Assembly: GCA_963920665.1 (NCBI GenBank)
Contig: OY987265.1
Location: forward strand, 41,297,001 to 41,361,000
Direction: 5' to 3'
DNA from: Straminergon stramineum
Taxonomy: Eukaryota; Streptophyta; Bryopsida; Hypnales; Calliergonaceae
Length of the DNA stretch: 64,000 nt
Made by a program: the position numbers and the translations under genes. A model generated the notes under the pieces. It had not been told where the DNA came from and did no database searches. It saw only the letters and a program-made list of their open reading frames with translations. Below are positions 53,616 to 64,000 of this stretch, one piece after another. Each line of letters starts with the position of its first letter. The first letter of the stretch is position 1.

Positions 53616-56600
53616 TCACTCCAAGGGTGAGGGCGTGATTTCCCAAATGTCCTTGGCATACTCGTGGATGGTGCGGTCACTGCTGAATGTGTATGATCCT
53701 GCAGTGTTCATAATTGACATCCTCGTCCATTTCTGCAACAAAAGTCCAGGTCAGTGAAGAGGATGACGACCAGGTAAAGTTGTGAGCACCGTGAAAAGAT
53801 AATATAACTACAGAGTCTGCAATCTCTGTAATTGCAAGAGCTCTTCAAAGGGAAAAGAATATTGTAAGAAACATTGAGATGGATAACATTCGGACCTCTT
53901 TAATATGACAGCCTCTAACTTGACATTCTAAAATATCCTGCACACTTGTCACACTATCTTTACATTATACACATTCGAACAATGCCATAGTCATGTTTTT
54001 TGGGACCCCAGGCAGTCATATTAAAGAAGCTAAGATGCAGTTGGGTACCTGCTGGTCTCTGTACGCCTCATCAACTTTGTCTTGGCATTCAATGTAGGCT
54101 GGAAAATCGTGTCCAACCAAGAAATAGTCTCCTCTTCCATAGCCCGTGTCGCCTTCCAAAGAACCCAAAAGCTCACTGTAATCGTAGTCACCAAATGCCC
54201 CACCTCTGATGAAGTTCTTCACCTCTTCAAATCTTGGATCGGGCACAAACTGATATCACACCCAATCGTAACAGAGTTAAAATGAGAAACTCATAACCCG
54301 CTGTCCTGCACTCTCAGCAAAGAGGTCACTTTCTCGTTCGCCAAGGAGGGGAAGGTAATATATAGCATAACCTAGCTACTTGTGGACGGAACTTACGAAT
54401 TGATCCAAAAAAATTGCAATCTCAGTGTCCACAATTGCTTAATAGCTTTTTCCGGTAAATGCCTTGAGCCTCTCTACCGACAATTGTGGCAACTAATTTC
54501 ATCTACAAACTCACATATTCCACTCAACAACACCCTCTGTAATTGCACGCTGCCTGTATATCCTCACAATCGGAACTGCATACTATGCTAGATATAATTC
54601 AAATGGCATACCTTGCCAGCTGCTCGGTCGGCCCTTAATCCAGCAATCTCATGAGCATAGGCTCCGAACAAGAAGAAATTGTCCTCGCCCACTTCCTCTC
54701 GAATTTCGACATTAGCACCATCCAAAGTGCCAATCAGGATGCACCCATTGAATGAAAACTTCATGTTGCTGGTTCCACTGGCTTCCATTCCCGCAGTACT
54801 GAACTCCAACCACAATTCGGAAATCAGACACCACAATCTAATCAATTTTGCACAAGAGTTCACTGCAGCAAACATTCTGAATACAAAAAATATTCTCAAT
54901 ACATTCTTAATACCACAGCAACTTTCTCAACACTAGTAACAAACTCACACCCTACGAGGTATTCTACATAACCCTGCCAATTGGAATGCCAATCAAGGAA
55001 AATTCCAACCAAAACAACATCCAAGTCGCCCAAACGGACGAAATTTCAAGAGAATTGCACTTCTCAAGGTCAGGTATTTAGAACTTCTGATCAAAATACC
55101 AGTCCTAGTTCTAGAGCCTTGAGCTGTTCTAAAACAAGCCAATTTAACAAATTTGACTATTAAAACTACCAATTGTAATGTGACTAGGTTTTCTACAGGA
55201 GTGATTGCAATCAAAATGACCCAAGTAGCGGACTAAAATCAGGACTGATAGCTATGGACATGTACGAATACCTGATATGCTGTGAGAGTTCACTGGCAGG
55301 AATGAGAACCTCCGCAACGCTGACGTTGTAATCCGGCACCATGATGACCTTCAGCAAGTCTCCTATTTCGGCGTCATTGTTCACCACAGCCGCAACATCG
55401 GTAATCAGTTTCACAATTCGTTTGGCTTGCCAGTAGGTGGCAAACGCTTTCCCACCGAACATGACTACACGCGGTACATACTTGGCCGCCCGCTCCTTGG
55501 CTGTCATCTCTTTCATTTTCTTGTATCGGTAGATGACCCCCATGATGTTGAGCAGTTGCCTCTTGTATTCATGAATACGCTTCACCTGTTCAGCAGGAGA
55601 TAACATAACATAAAATTAATAAGGAATATTCATTTACTTGGCTATAGCATTGCATGTCACAACTTCGAATTCTAGGTGGGCGTGATGAACTCGTTACAGT
55701 GGAAACGTAAGAGTGAATTGAATGAACACTATCGTGAATAGGTACTGGCAGGCCAATTTTTTGGTAACTCAATCACTCATCTAAAACAGAGTTGAATTCA
55801 AAGATAACTCTACTCGCGCCAAATTAATATCAAGTGCATCTTCAATGTGGAACTTGCGGTACCCACCTGGATATCAAAGAGTGCGTTGGGGTTGATTGTG
55901 TATCCAGTCTTGGCAAGGATGTACGCCGCCAGTTTTTGCTTTCTAGCTACCTTGGCTTCCTTCCACTCTTGTTGCAGCTCTTTGTTATCTGCGAACTGTC
56001 ACACCATGGCAAATGAAAATCTCAGATCAGATGGGTGCTCAGAAAATACTACTGTGGTGTCTAGCTTGTAAGAGCTCAAATTGCATTAACCCCTAGAGGA
56101 CCAGATCAGCTTCATGCGTTTTTTAGCACTCTTGAGCTGTTCATGTACGTAGAGAATTCTTTCGTCCAATTTTATTTCTTCTTTTGAACCACATGCGATC
56201 GTGTTCGTCAGTGCTTCTAGTGATGGAAAGATCGCCCCATCGGATTTATACTTTTCACAAATTAGGCATTTTAAAAACTAAGAATCTTTGGTTCTTCAGA
56301 GGTTTATGACGAAGACCCAGTCAGAAAGCATGAAACAGGTGGAATGAAAGGAGTATGATGCTTTGGGAGTGAAGGACAATTGCATACGCTGCGGAGGCCG
56401 GCTAATTGCTTGGTGTCAAGAACCCACTCCTCGGAGCCAAGCCACTTCGTAATGACTGCACTGAGCTCAGGGTTGCAGAATGACAGCCACCTTCTTGGGG
56501 TCACGCCGTTGGTCTTGTTCTGGAACTTTTCAGGCCAGAGCTGCAGACCCAAACCACCCAGAAATACTTAACACGCGATATTCCTCTAAACATACGCTGA

Positions 56601-59600
56601 TGAAAGAGCTCATGGGCCCCCTCTAAATTTTCTAGAGAATCTAGCTGCATTATATTAACCCTACCTACCAATTGTAACATCATTTAAGACGATTTCTAAC
56701 ATAAAACTCTGCCAACTGTAATGTTGCTAAATTTCTTAGGATACCCCCCCTTGGAGATGTTTTTTTCACTAGTGCTGGTCAAGTTCACTTCTGTGTAGGA
56801 CATGACTCTCCATGATAAAAAGTTTCCAGTGAAAGGATTACACATACCTTGTAAAAATCGTTAAACACTTCGTCTATCACAATTTTGCTGTGAATAGCTG
56901 CCACTCCGTTTACTTTATGCCCGGCAATCACACACAAGTTGGCCATGCGTACTGTGGCAGCAGGTTTCTCAGGGACAGCTTCCTCCTCTTCTTCTTCCTC
57001 TTCTTCTTCTACTACTTCTTCGTCCACGGCAGCTTGGGAAACTGTGGCATCACCATTTGTAGATGATTTTTTCATTGCCTTCTTCACTTTCTCTTTCACT
57101 GGCTTTGGTGGAATAAGGGATTCTATTGAGGCAGGAAGGTCAATGTTCTCAAGAATCCTCATGCTTGCAATCTTCGCCTCCAGCTCTGACTTGTCAACCT
57201 TGCTGGCAACAAACGTCATGAACTGCAATAACAACAACACCATAGTCAGAAAGCTAACGGTACTCACTAGATAGAAATTAAGGCATGTTTCTCATCATAA
57301 TGTTGAGTTGATTAGTCAGACAAGTTTTTCCAATACACTCTTCGACATTCTTGATTTAATCTTTAATATACAACTTAGCATTATGTCCTACAAACTAAGC
57401 TCAAGCCTCCAGACTCACTTTGACCATTGCTCTCTTCGTCTAATATGGAAACATGTTGACAGACCGAATTCCCGTGTGTTTCCATGTACTTGTCAGTGGA
57501 AAGTCGTGTACAAAAAGTAAAACTCTTGGGTCCAAATTCCACCTCTACTGGATACATTCACATCTAACATCAAAACAAATGTATTTCATGTCACCTAATA
57601 ATGTATCTCCAGGTATGGTGAAGCATTCGCGTCCCTTAAACCCTAATAGACCAAAGAAGCCCAAATTGCTTGGGCCTCATGTTTTCTTGAACCCGTTTCA
57701 GAAAGTCACATGCGGGCTTTCTTCAGTCCAATTTCATTAATTTTTTCACCAACGGACAATGCTCTTCACTGCTGTTTGGTGATAAAAAGATTGAATCAAT
57801 CTAAACTATGTTTTGTCACAACACCATTAATCAATTTAATCACTTTCAAACCACGAGTCCTTAACAAGGTTCAGATTAGCACCTGATCATCAATCGTCTC
57901 AATGATTTGCACGTGGCGTGGCAACAGCTTCTGGAAAGCGATCAAAGGCCATTTCTCCAACGCTTCAGGAAGGACAGTATGGTTCGTATACGCAACAGTC
58001 CTGCAAGAAAATAGAAAAAATCAATACCCAGTCCTCTAGGAGCATTTGAGTGTGAAATCAAGAGCATGTTAAAAACACAGCAAGTAATAATTCAAACCCA
58101 AAAGAGAGCCTCACGCTTGAGTAATCTTCCAAGCTTGATCCCAACCGAGGCCTTCTTCATCGATGAGGATTCGCAGCAACTCGGGAACACACAGAGTAGG
58201 GTGAGTATCGTTCATTTGAATAGCCACTTTGGAAGGGAAAGCATCCCAATTGATTTTCCCTCCTGACCTCTCCTTGAACCGCACAATAATATCTTGAATG
58301 GAGGCAGAGCAGAGCGTGTACTGCTGCTTCAACCGCAGCAACTTCCCTTCTTCTGTTGCATCCCCAGGGTAGAGAACATAACAAATCTGCAGCAGCAGCA
58401 GCCAAAATCACAGAATCTTTAAATGTTATTTGCACAAGAAGCCAAGTTTTTGATTGTTCTCTTAACCGATGTACATATATACAACTTGAAGCGTTACCCG
58501 AACTTAAGCATGTCAAAGAGGGTAACGGCATACTCACTCTTTCAGCATCGGCATGCGCTTGAGCAGCCTTACTATAATCTCCAGCATTGAATGCCGAAAG
58601 GTCGAAGTCCTCAGCGGCCACTCTGGTGGACCATAACCGTAAACTGATGGTATTCTTGGTACGAAAGCCTGGAATTGGCACGTCGTAAGCGAAGGCTCTC
58701 ACATTCTCACCGCCCACCCATTCCTTCTTTCCATCATACAAGTCCACCACCTTGCCGAAAAACTTTATGGGGTAGGAGATATCATTCCTGGGAATTTCCC
58801 AAGGATAACCCATCTGTGCAAAACCCATCTCAGAAATATGTTAAACCTCAGAAACAAGCTCATCATCGATCCTGCAAAAAACCTTGGAATTCTGCCTTAC
58901 TTTAGTGAGACTTCCATCACAAATGGGACTCTTGTCTTAGTTTTCGGATCCTCCAAAATCTAGGGAGAAAGTCAATAAAAGAGTCAGAAGCAAGGTTGAT
59001 GCAACTACTGTACCTCCAGCCACTTCTCACATTGCTCCTTCTGACCGTCCTTGGTGATGGTCTGCTGGAACAAGCCATACTTGTAACGCAATCCGTAACC
59101 CCAAGCAGGGTAATTCAAAGTCGCCAGCGAGTCCAGGAAGCAGGATGCTAGCCTTCCCAAACCTCCATTTCCTAGAGCAGCATCCGGCTCCTGCATACAT
59201 TAGGTCTACCTAGGTTAACATTATCCCGAGAACGATGCATCTTTTACTTCATTGAGTAGTGGAGAGTCTCTTCTGAAGAATCCAGGGCCTAATAGTAAGA
59301 TCTTATTTTTGTCATTTAACTTCAGTTTGAAGTGTTGTACTGTATCGACAAAATAAGGATCACTTTAGATTGCACAGGTTGCAGCAGCAAGCGAAAAAAA
59401 CAAGCTTCAAATTTGAGCCAACATCATGTGCAAACTAGAGGAGAGATAACAGGTCTAAGAAAATCCATTCCATTCATAACGCAATTGAGGCAACAAGTGA
59501 CCAATCCTAGATTAAAACCAAGTTATCTCAAATGTTCACAGTGTCGCATCAGGCGCAACTAGGGGTGAGATAGCAAGGTTAAACTAATCTGTTGCATTTA

Positions 59601-61273
59601 TGACACACTTGTAGTAACAAATGCCCCAGCCAACTGAAAGAAGTAACTTGAAGCTTGCTATCCCAAATTGATTTTTAGCATGCCACATTGAAGCCTCGTA
59701 AGCGCCACCTCTTCATGCTCATTCTAATGACTTAAGCTTAGATGGTTGTCAAGTCGACAGCGAACAATTTAACAAGATAAAACCAATAAAAATTGATTGT
59801 TGCACTAATCAGGGACGGGATTTCTTGTTATCGCTTAGTCCTGTGGAATTCATCGAAAATGGTCATAAGTAAGAAAAACTCGATTGGATGCACCATGATC
59901 ACCACTACAAAAGAGGAAAATCAAAACAAAGAATTCTGTGAAGTAAAAAAGATTCGCACCTGCTCAGCAACAGCCTCGAGGTCATGTCCAAGTTTGTGAA
60001 GAGCTTCAGAGTATTCATCCTTCAGCTCCAGATTGCCAACAGCGTTCAGCAAAGCTCTCCCCTGTATAAACCAAACAAATCAAAATAATGAAATATCCAA
60101 ACTTTTGGGAAATAAGGCAGGCAGGGATTCTCTATAACAACCATACCGTGAAAATTTGCGAAAAACTCACCAAAATGTCAAGAGAAGGTGAAAAAAAGGA
60201 GCCCTCGGAGCACAATTAACTTCAATTTCAGAGTTTGATTAGAACAGGTTAATCACCTGTAAAAACTCCATGGACAGGTAATGGATAGTCTTGGCATTCT
60301 CCTTGGAGAAGTGCTTGAACGTCTGGTTCCATCTCTCGACTAACGTGTCTCGTAAGCTCTCCGCTGTGGCGACATACGCTTGCTTCAACTCGAACTTGTA
60401 GGGCGAGAACGAAGGCGTGAAATCCGCATGGTACTTGATGTTGGAGGCAATTCCACTGGGATCGGTCGACAAAGGGTTAGCCTGGGGCTGCACATCTGCC
60501 ATCTCACACAAACACCAAACATCAGTGGTCGCCAACGGCGATGGAGTGCCCACAATAACACAATCACAGTTCAATCTAATTGCTTGGCACTCACAGGGAA
60601 CAAGCTCTACAAACACGCAATGTTCCCCGTGCACGTAAGCGCGTGAGACGTCTTCGCCATACTACCTTGCATTTCGCTAGAATACGACTTGCTGTACATG
60701 CAATCTCGATGTTGTCCCAGACGAAACACCGCCCACATTGCAACAACAAAGCATAGCAACCAAAAACCAGGTACAGAGCAAAGGAAGCCCCACAGAAATT
60801 CTCCATTGACAAATTTCAAACTACATTGAAACGCAAAAGCGCAAACGAACTACAGTACAACACAATTGTAAAAGACGCCACAAACGGAATGTGGTTACGG
60901 TCTTATCCACATTACTCGGACTTATCCGGGAAACGCAAACCTTGAATCGATCTTCACAGAAAGAAGCTTTTTCAGATGTATGTGATGAATGCGAATCTCT
61001 GAAAGTAAAGTTGAGAATCGACATATCACCTTGCTCGGAACCCAGCACGGATTTCTTCACGGCGCGGGGCTCACTAGCCACAGCTCGAATGAGGCCGCTC
61101 GGGCGCTGCAATTCGGTAATTCCGTCCACGCTAATCATCCTGGCGCCCGACACCACGGACGATATTTTCCAACTGCAACTGGATCCCAGACTGCTCTCTC
61201 TCCGCAAGGATGGAGAGCTTGCTGCTGCAGTGACAAGTCCGCCCACCATCCCAGCTGGTGCTACAGCCCCCAT
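53616..61273 (-). CDS. PHS1: Plastidial alpha-1,4-glucan (starch) phosphorylase
   Basis: There are fourteen exons, in coding order: 61030-61273, 60257-60495, 59960-60061, 59014-59190, 58538-58813, 58115-58386, 57883-58000, 56848-57222, 56388-56540, 55867-55995, 55272-55585, 54612-54798, 54049-54249 and 53616-53732. All 13 introns are GT-AG and every phase agrees, giving 967 residues, close to the known plastid enzymes. The enzyme reversibly transfers glucose from alpha-1,4-glucan ends to phosphate, making glucose-1-phosphate, in the plastid stroma. Residues about 1-75 form a transit peptide. Family motifs include [20 protein letters not shown] (196-215), [10 protein letters not shown] and [13 protein letters not shown] (from 696). 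The pyridoxal-phosphate site is [10 protein letters not shown] with Lys813. A charged insertion (about 506-566, with a run of ten Glu) marks the plastidial L78-insertion type rather than the cytosolic one. The start is the first ATG giving this leader; an in-frame GTG just upstream was rejected. Confidence 0.97.
56090..56302. mobile_element. TTAA-type MITE in phosphorylase intron 9 (~213 bp)
   Basis: The left end CCCCTAGAGGACC follows TTAA (56086-56089). The reversed right end is CCTCTGAAGAACC (10 of 13), with TTTA outside (56303-56306). It lies wholly within the 55996-56387 intron and is non-coding. Confidence 0.5.
57636..57790. repeat. TTAA-type element fragment in phosphorylase intron 7
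   Basis: TTAA is followed by ACCCTAATAGACC, and the sequence then matches the fragment at 18171-18320 through AAGAAGCCCAAATTGCT, GGACTTTCTT-like and (T/C)TCTTCACTG-like blocks. Only one terminus is seen. Confidence 0.55.
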
Positions 61274-61427
61274 GTCCACCCTCACTCACTCTACAACACC
61301 GTGAGCAGGGAAATCTCGGGACTGAAATCTCTGTGCAATCTCGTCTTCCGGGGGGAAGGGGCTTGAGGTTCTCCTCTAATTACGAGCCCCAGCCGAAGGT
61401 AGCGAGATAAAGGTGATCCACTTGCAG

Positions 61428-61433
61428 CACGTG
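61428..61433. promoter_or_regulatory. G-box (CACGTG) upstream of the phosphorylase gene
   Basis: The palindromic CACGTG core, in GCAGCACGTGCAGG, lies 155 bp upstream of the start codon. G-boxes are bound by bZIP and bHLH factors and are common in light- or sugar-responsive plant promoters. Function here is inferred from position only; it could lie in the 5' UTR. Confidence 0.4.
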
Positions 61434-61760
61434 CAGGAAGTGCAAAACATGTGTGATCGAACTGGCGAGACCGCGAGAGTACGTGAAGGAAAAGATATTT
61501 GTGAAAAGTGCAGGCTTTTCCTCGACTCCTCGCCATTACCGTGACTTTGATATTTCTTTTTTCCAACTTTTTCTGCCATTTGCAAATTATTCTTCCAATC
61601 GCCTTTCAGTCTGGCAAAATCTGTGTCGCCATTGGTCAATGGTTTTGCATTGATCAGTTTGGTTTGAGGTTTCTGAGCCAGAGAGACGCAGTATCAGGCG
61701 ACCTATCATAATGCAGATCTAAGAGACTGAAACAAAGGAAAGCCATTAGTTCAATCAATG

Positions 61761-61790
61761 ACTGTGAGTGACTGTGAGTGACTGTGAGTG
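61761..61790. repeat. 10-bp tandem repeat, three units
   Basis: ACTGTGAGTG is repeated three times without change, about 490 bp upstream of the phosphorylase start. Confidence 0.9.
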
Positions 61791-61868
61791 AATACCTTCG
61801 AAGCTTCTGTACAAACTGAACAACTCTCCCTTGAAAAATGATTTCAGTTGAAACATTGCAAGTGTTAA

Positions 61869-62814
61869 CCCCTAAAGGACCAAATGGTATTTTTTGGCAA
61901 AATAGCGATTTTGGGCAGCTCACTACGGATGGAATTTTGGTTTTTTTTCTTTGAAATTTTCACACAACATTTTCCCGAGGAGTAGCTTTAAGACCCAAAA
62001 ATTTTCATAACTTTTGAATACATGGTTAAAAAGTTATTGTATAATATGTTGTTTTCATTGCTCGGTGGGCAGCCTGGGCAGCAAAAAAAACTTCTTGAAA
62101 AATCACTTTTTTTAAAAATAAAAATTTGAAATTGGTTTTCAACATTTATATATACATGAAAAGCTTTGAATCATTCCATTTTGATTTGTGAGACAAAAGT
62201 TATGAAGAGTTTTAGTTATGGGTAGTTTGTGGGTAGTAATGGAATCTCTACTCTCAAATAAACTTTGAAGACCTTTATTTCACTCAATTTCTAATATTTT
62301 TGGAAAAAAAATAAAAACTTGAGGTGTAGATTGTTTATTATAACATTACAACCATTGGGATTGGCATTTTTCAATTCCATAAATAAATTATTAACACTTT
62401 AGTATTTTGAATCATTCTCTACTTCTTTCAACTTACTATTTTTTTCCTATATGTTGTACAATTCAAAATGATTCAAAAATTTTCAAGAATGTAGCCAACA
62501 TGACTTGAAGAATGAATCCAAAGAGTTACAACTATTTTGGACATTTTTTCATAATGATTTGACCTTGTGGAGTGCATCTGCCCGGATTTTTGCAGGGCCA
62601 AAAAATGGCATTTTGTCACTTCAAATGCTAATATCTTGCAATCCAAACGGTGAAAATTTCTGAAATTTTTTCCACATCTTCCCAAACCAGATTATTACAA
62701 GATCCTACGGTTACATTTGTCCAAAAATTTATTTTTTCTAAAATTTGGTACTTGTATTGGAGATGACAATTTTGGAGCGTTTTTAGTGAAAACATAGTCA
62801 AAAACCTTTAGGGG
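61869..62814. mobile_element. TTAA-bounded element with perfect 10-bp ends (946 bp)
   Basis: TTAA lies on both sides (61865-61868 and 62815-62818). The termini are CCCCTAAAGG...CCTTTAGGGG, a perfect 10-bp inverted repeat. TTAA target sites and CCC-initial ends are the signature of piggyBac-like elements (Sola3 also uses TTAA). The interior is AT-rich, non-coding and homologous to 42466-43501 over about 550 bp. It would be a non-autonomous copy. Confidence 0.8.
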
Positions 62815-62818
62815 TTAA

Positions 62819-63196
62819 GGTAGAAGCACCTAAATGCAACACTTGTTTTGGATCTCTTGATATGGAGGGTGCGCACAAGAAAAAGTGATGAGCATGTGTT
62901 AGGGTATGGCTTAGGAAACTAAAAAAATTGGTTTCATATTTTTCTGAGCTTGTATGAATATTGTACAAATTTTTGAAAAGTACTTCCTAGGTGCACCTAC
63001 TCTAAACACTAGACTAACACCAAAGTGGGCATAAAAACACCCAAAAGCAACACTCTCTAAACTTGAATCAAGTGCGGGTGATTGGTTGCTTCTTGGAAGA
63101 GTGACAACTTCTTGGAACCCCACATGTCTACTTTGGAACCCCACTTGTCTACTTTGGGTCATCGAACGGATCGTGTTACATTGAGGTGCTTCTACC
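62819..63196. mobile_element. MITE abutting the previous element (378 bp)
   Basis: The left end GGTAGAAGCACCTAAATGCA and reversed right end GGTAGAAGCACCTCAATGTA continue to 22 matches in 24. It follows the shared TTAA (62815-62818) and is followed by TTAT (63197-63200), so a TTAA target duplication with one change fits. A 21-bp direct repeat (TTGGAACCCCAC(A/T)TGTCTAC) lies inside near 63113. The right-end motif also occurs alone at 45219-45230. Confidence 0.75.
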
Positions 63197-63200
63197 TTAT

Positions 63201-64000
63201 CTGTATGTAAAGGATAGACCTATCAGTTGAAAGGCTTATTACACAGTACAGTATAGAATTCAGGGGTTACTCAATTAGTTCGCTTGGTGATGTTTGAAGT
63301 AACTTAGTAAAAAGCAACGACACAACCAGTCTCGATGCAACTCAGTGAGGTCATGGCTGGGCGAGGCGGGGAGAGAGAAAAAAGCGTACAGGTCAAGTAA
63401 AAAGTAGTCCTTTAGACGTGGAAAAAGCTCACTCACCGAATTCTATGACCTGTACTGCTGTACTTGAATAAGTACTGTACCTTACATGTCAAATGAAAAT
63501 TAATGTAGTTTACGAAGAGTCACTACACTTAACAATTTAACCCAACTAGGTGGGACCCAGGAAAAGGACAACATCGAATCTTTTAAGTTTCAACCATTTG
63601 TTCTGCGTTTTGAATGGTTTTTCTGGCCTACCTTATTGCTACAACACTACAGTGTGTGCAACCAGACCACAACATTGACAGGTCAGCATATATGTAAATG
63701 ATCTCCAAGATACGCAAGACTTTTTTCACAATAATGCAGAGTATCCTATCATGCGTACAATGTAAGCAGAGAGTATCATATCAATAAGTGGAAGCAAAGT
63801 GTATCATTACTAACAAGCAAAGTGTAAAAGTGCATAACAAAAACCCCAGAGAGATTGCTTATGAAACTGTGGGCTTCAAAAGAAAGTGAGGCGAGAGAAC
63901 ATGACGATGCTGTGCACTTGTAGAATCAATCACAATGGAAGGAGAACTAGTCAGGACCCAAAATCAATATATTGCGCTTCTCTAAAGCAATATTAAGTAA
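63201..64000. other. Intergenic DNA at window end, nothing assigned
   Basis: Moderately AT-rich sequence with no supported gene, RNA or repeat end. It could be the edge of a neighbouring gene's flank, but no coding signal is visible. Confidence 0.5.

Overview
The window is nuclear DNA of a land plant. The genes have GT-AG introns, two predicted proteins start with plastid-targeting peptides, and there is a Ty1/copia element primed by initiator-Met tRNA. The gene set is an AP2/ERF factor, a plastidial starch phosphorylase and a PAP28/29-type phosphatase. The sequence does not fix the species. A non-seed plant is possible, but that is a guess.

Layout. 1-8467 is AT-rich and gene-poor, with decayed repeats. 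8468-14280 is a dead copia retrotransposon with matching LTRs, and a terminal-inverted-repeat (TIR) element sits inside its integrase. 15622-18840 (-) is a five-exon membrane-anchored metallophosphatase (470 aa). 19228-19846 is an array of three TTAA-bounded units. 22182-22398 is a near-perfect foldback MITE. 23008-23284 is a promoter-proximal tandem duplication, followed at 23493-24995 (+) by a small plastid-targeted single-helix protein (129 aa). 26154-28354 (-) is a two-exon AP2/ERF transcription factor (698 aa). 28355-32366 is GC-richer and has no recognised gene. 32367-39650 is AT-rich and full of short TIR elements. 39660-41962 has exon-like segments that I could not resolve. 41963-53615 is AT-rich, with more TTAA-type elements. 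53616-61273 (-) is a complete 14-exon plastidial alpha-glucan phosphorylase (967 aa). 61865-63200 holds two TTAA elements end to end.

Function. The phosphorylase and the small plastid protein both act in the chloroplast, on starch/maltodextrin turnover and probably at the thylakoid. The phosphatase is predicted to enter the secretory pathway. The four genes do not form a pathway and their neighbourhood looks coincidental.

The most notable non-genic signal is a diverse set of non-autonomous elements with TTAA at their borders and CCCTAAAGG-like ends, a piggyBac-like signature. Several share a TTAA or lie end to end, and remnants of their ends sit in introns of the phosphatase and phosphorylase genes. 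All splicing, coordinates and alignments were worked out by eye from the sequence.
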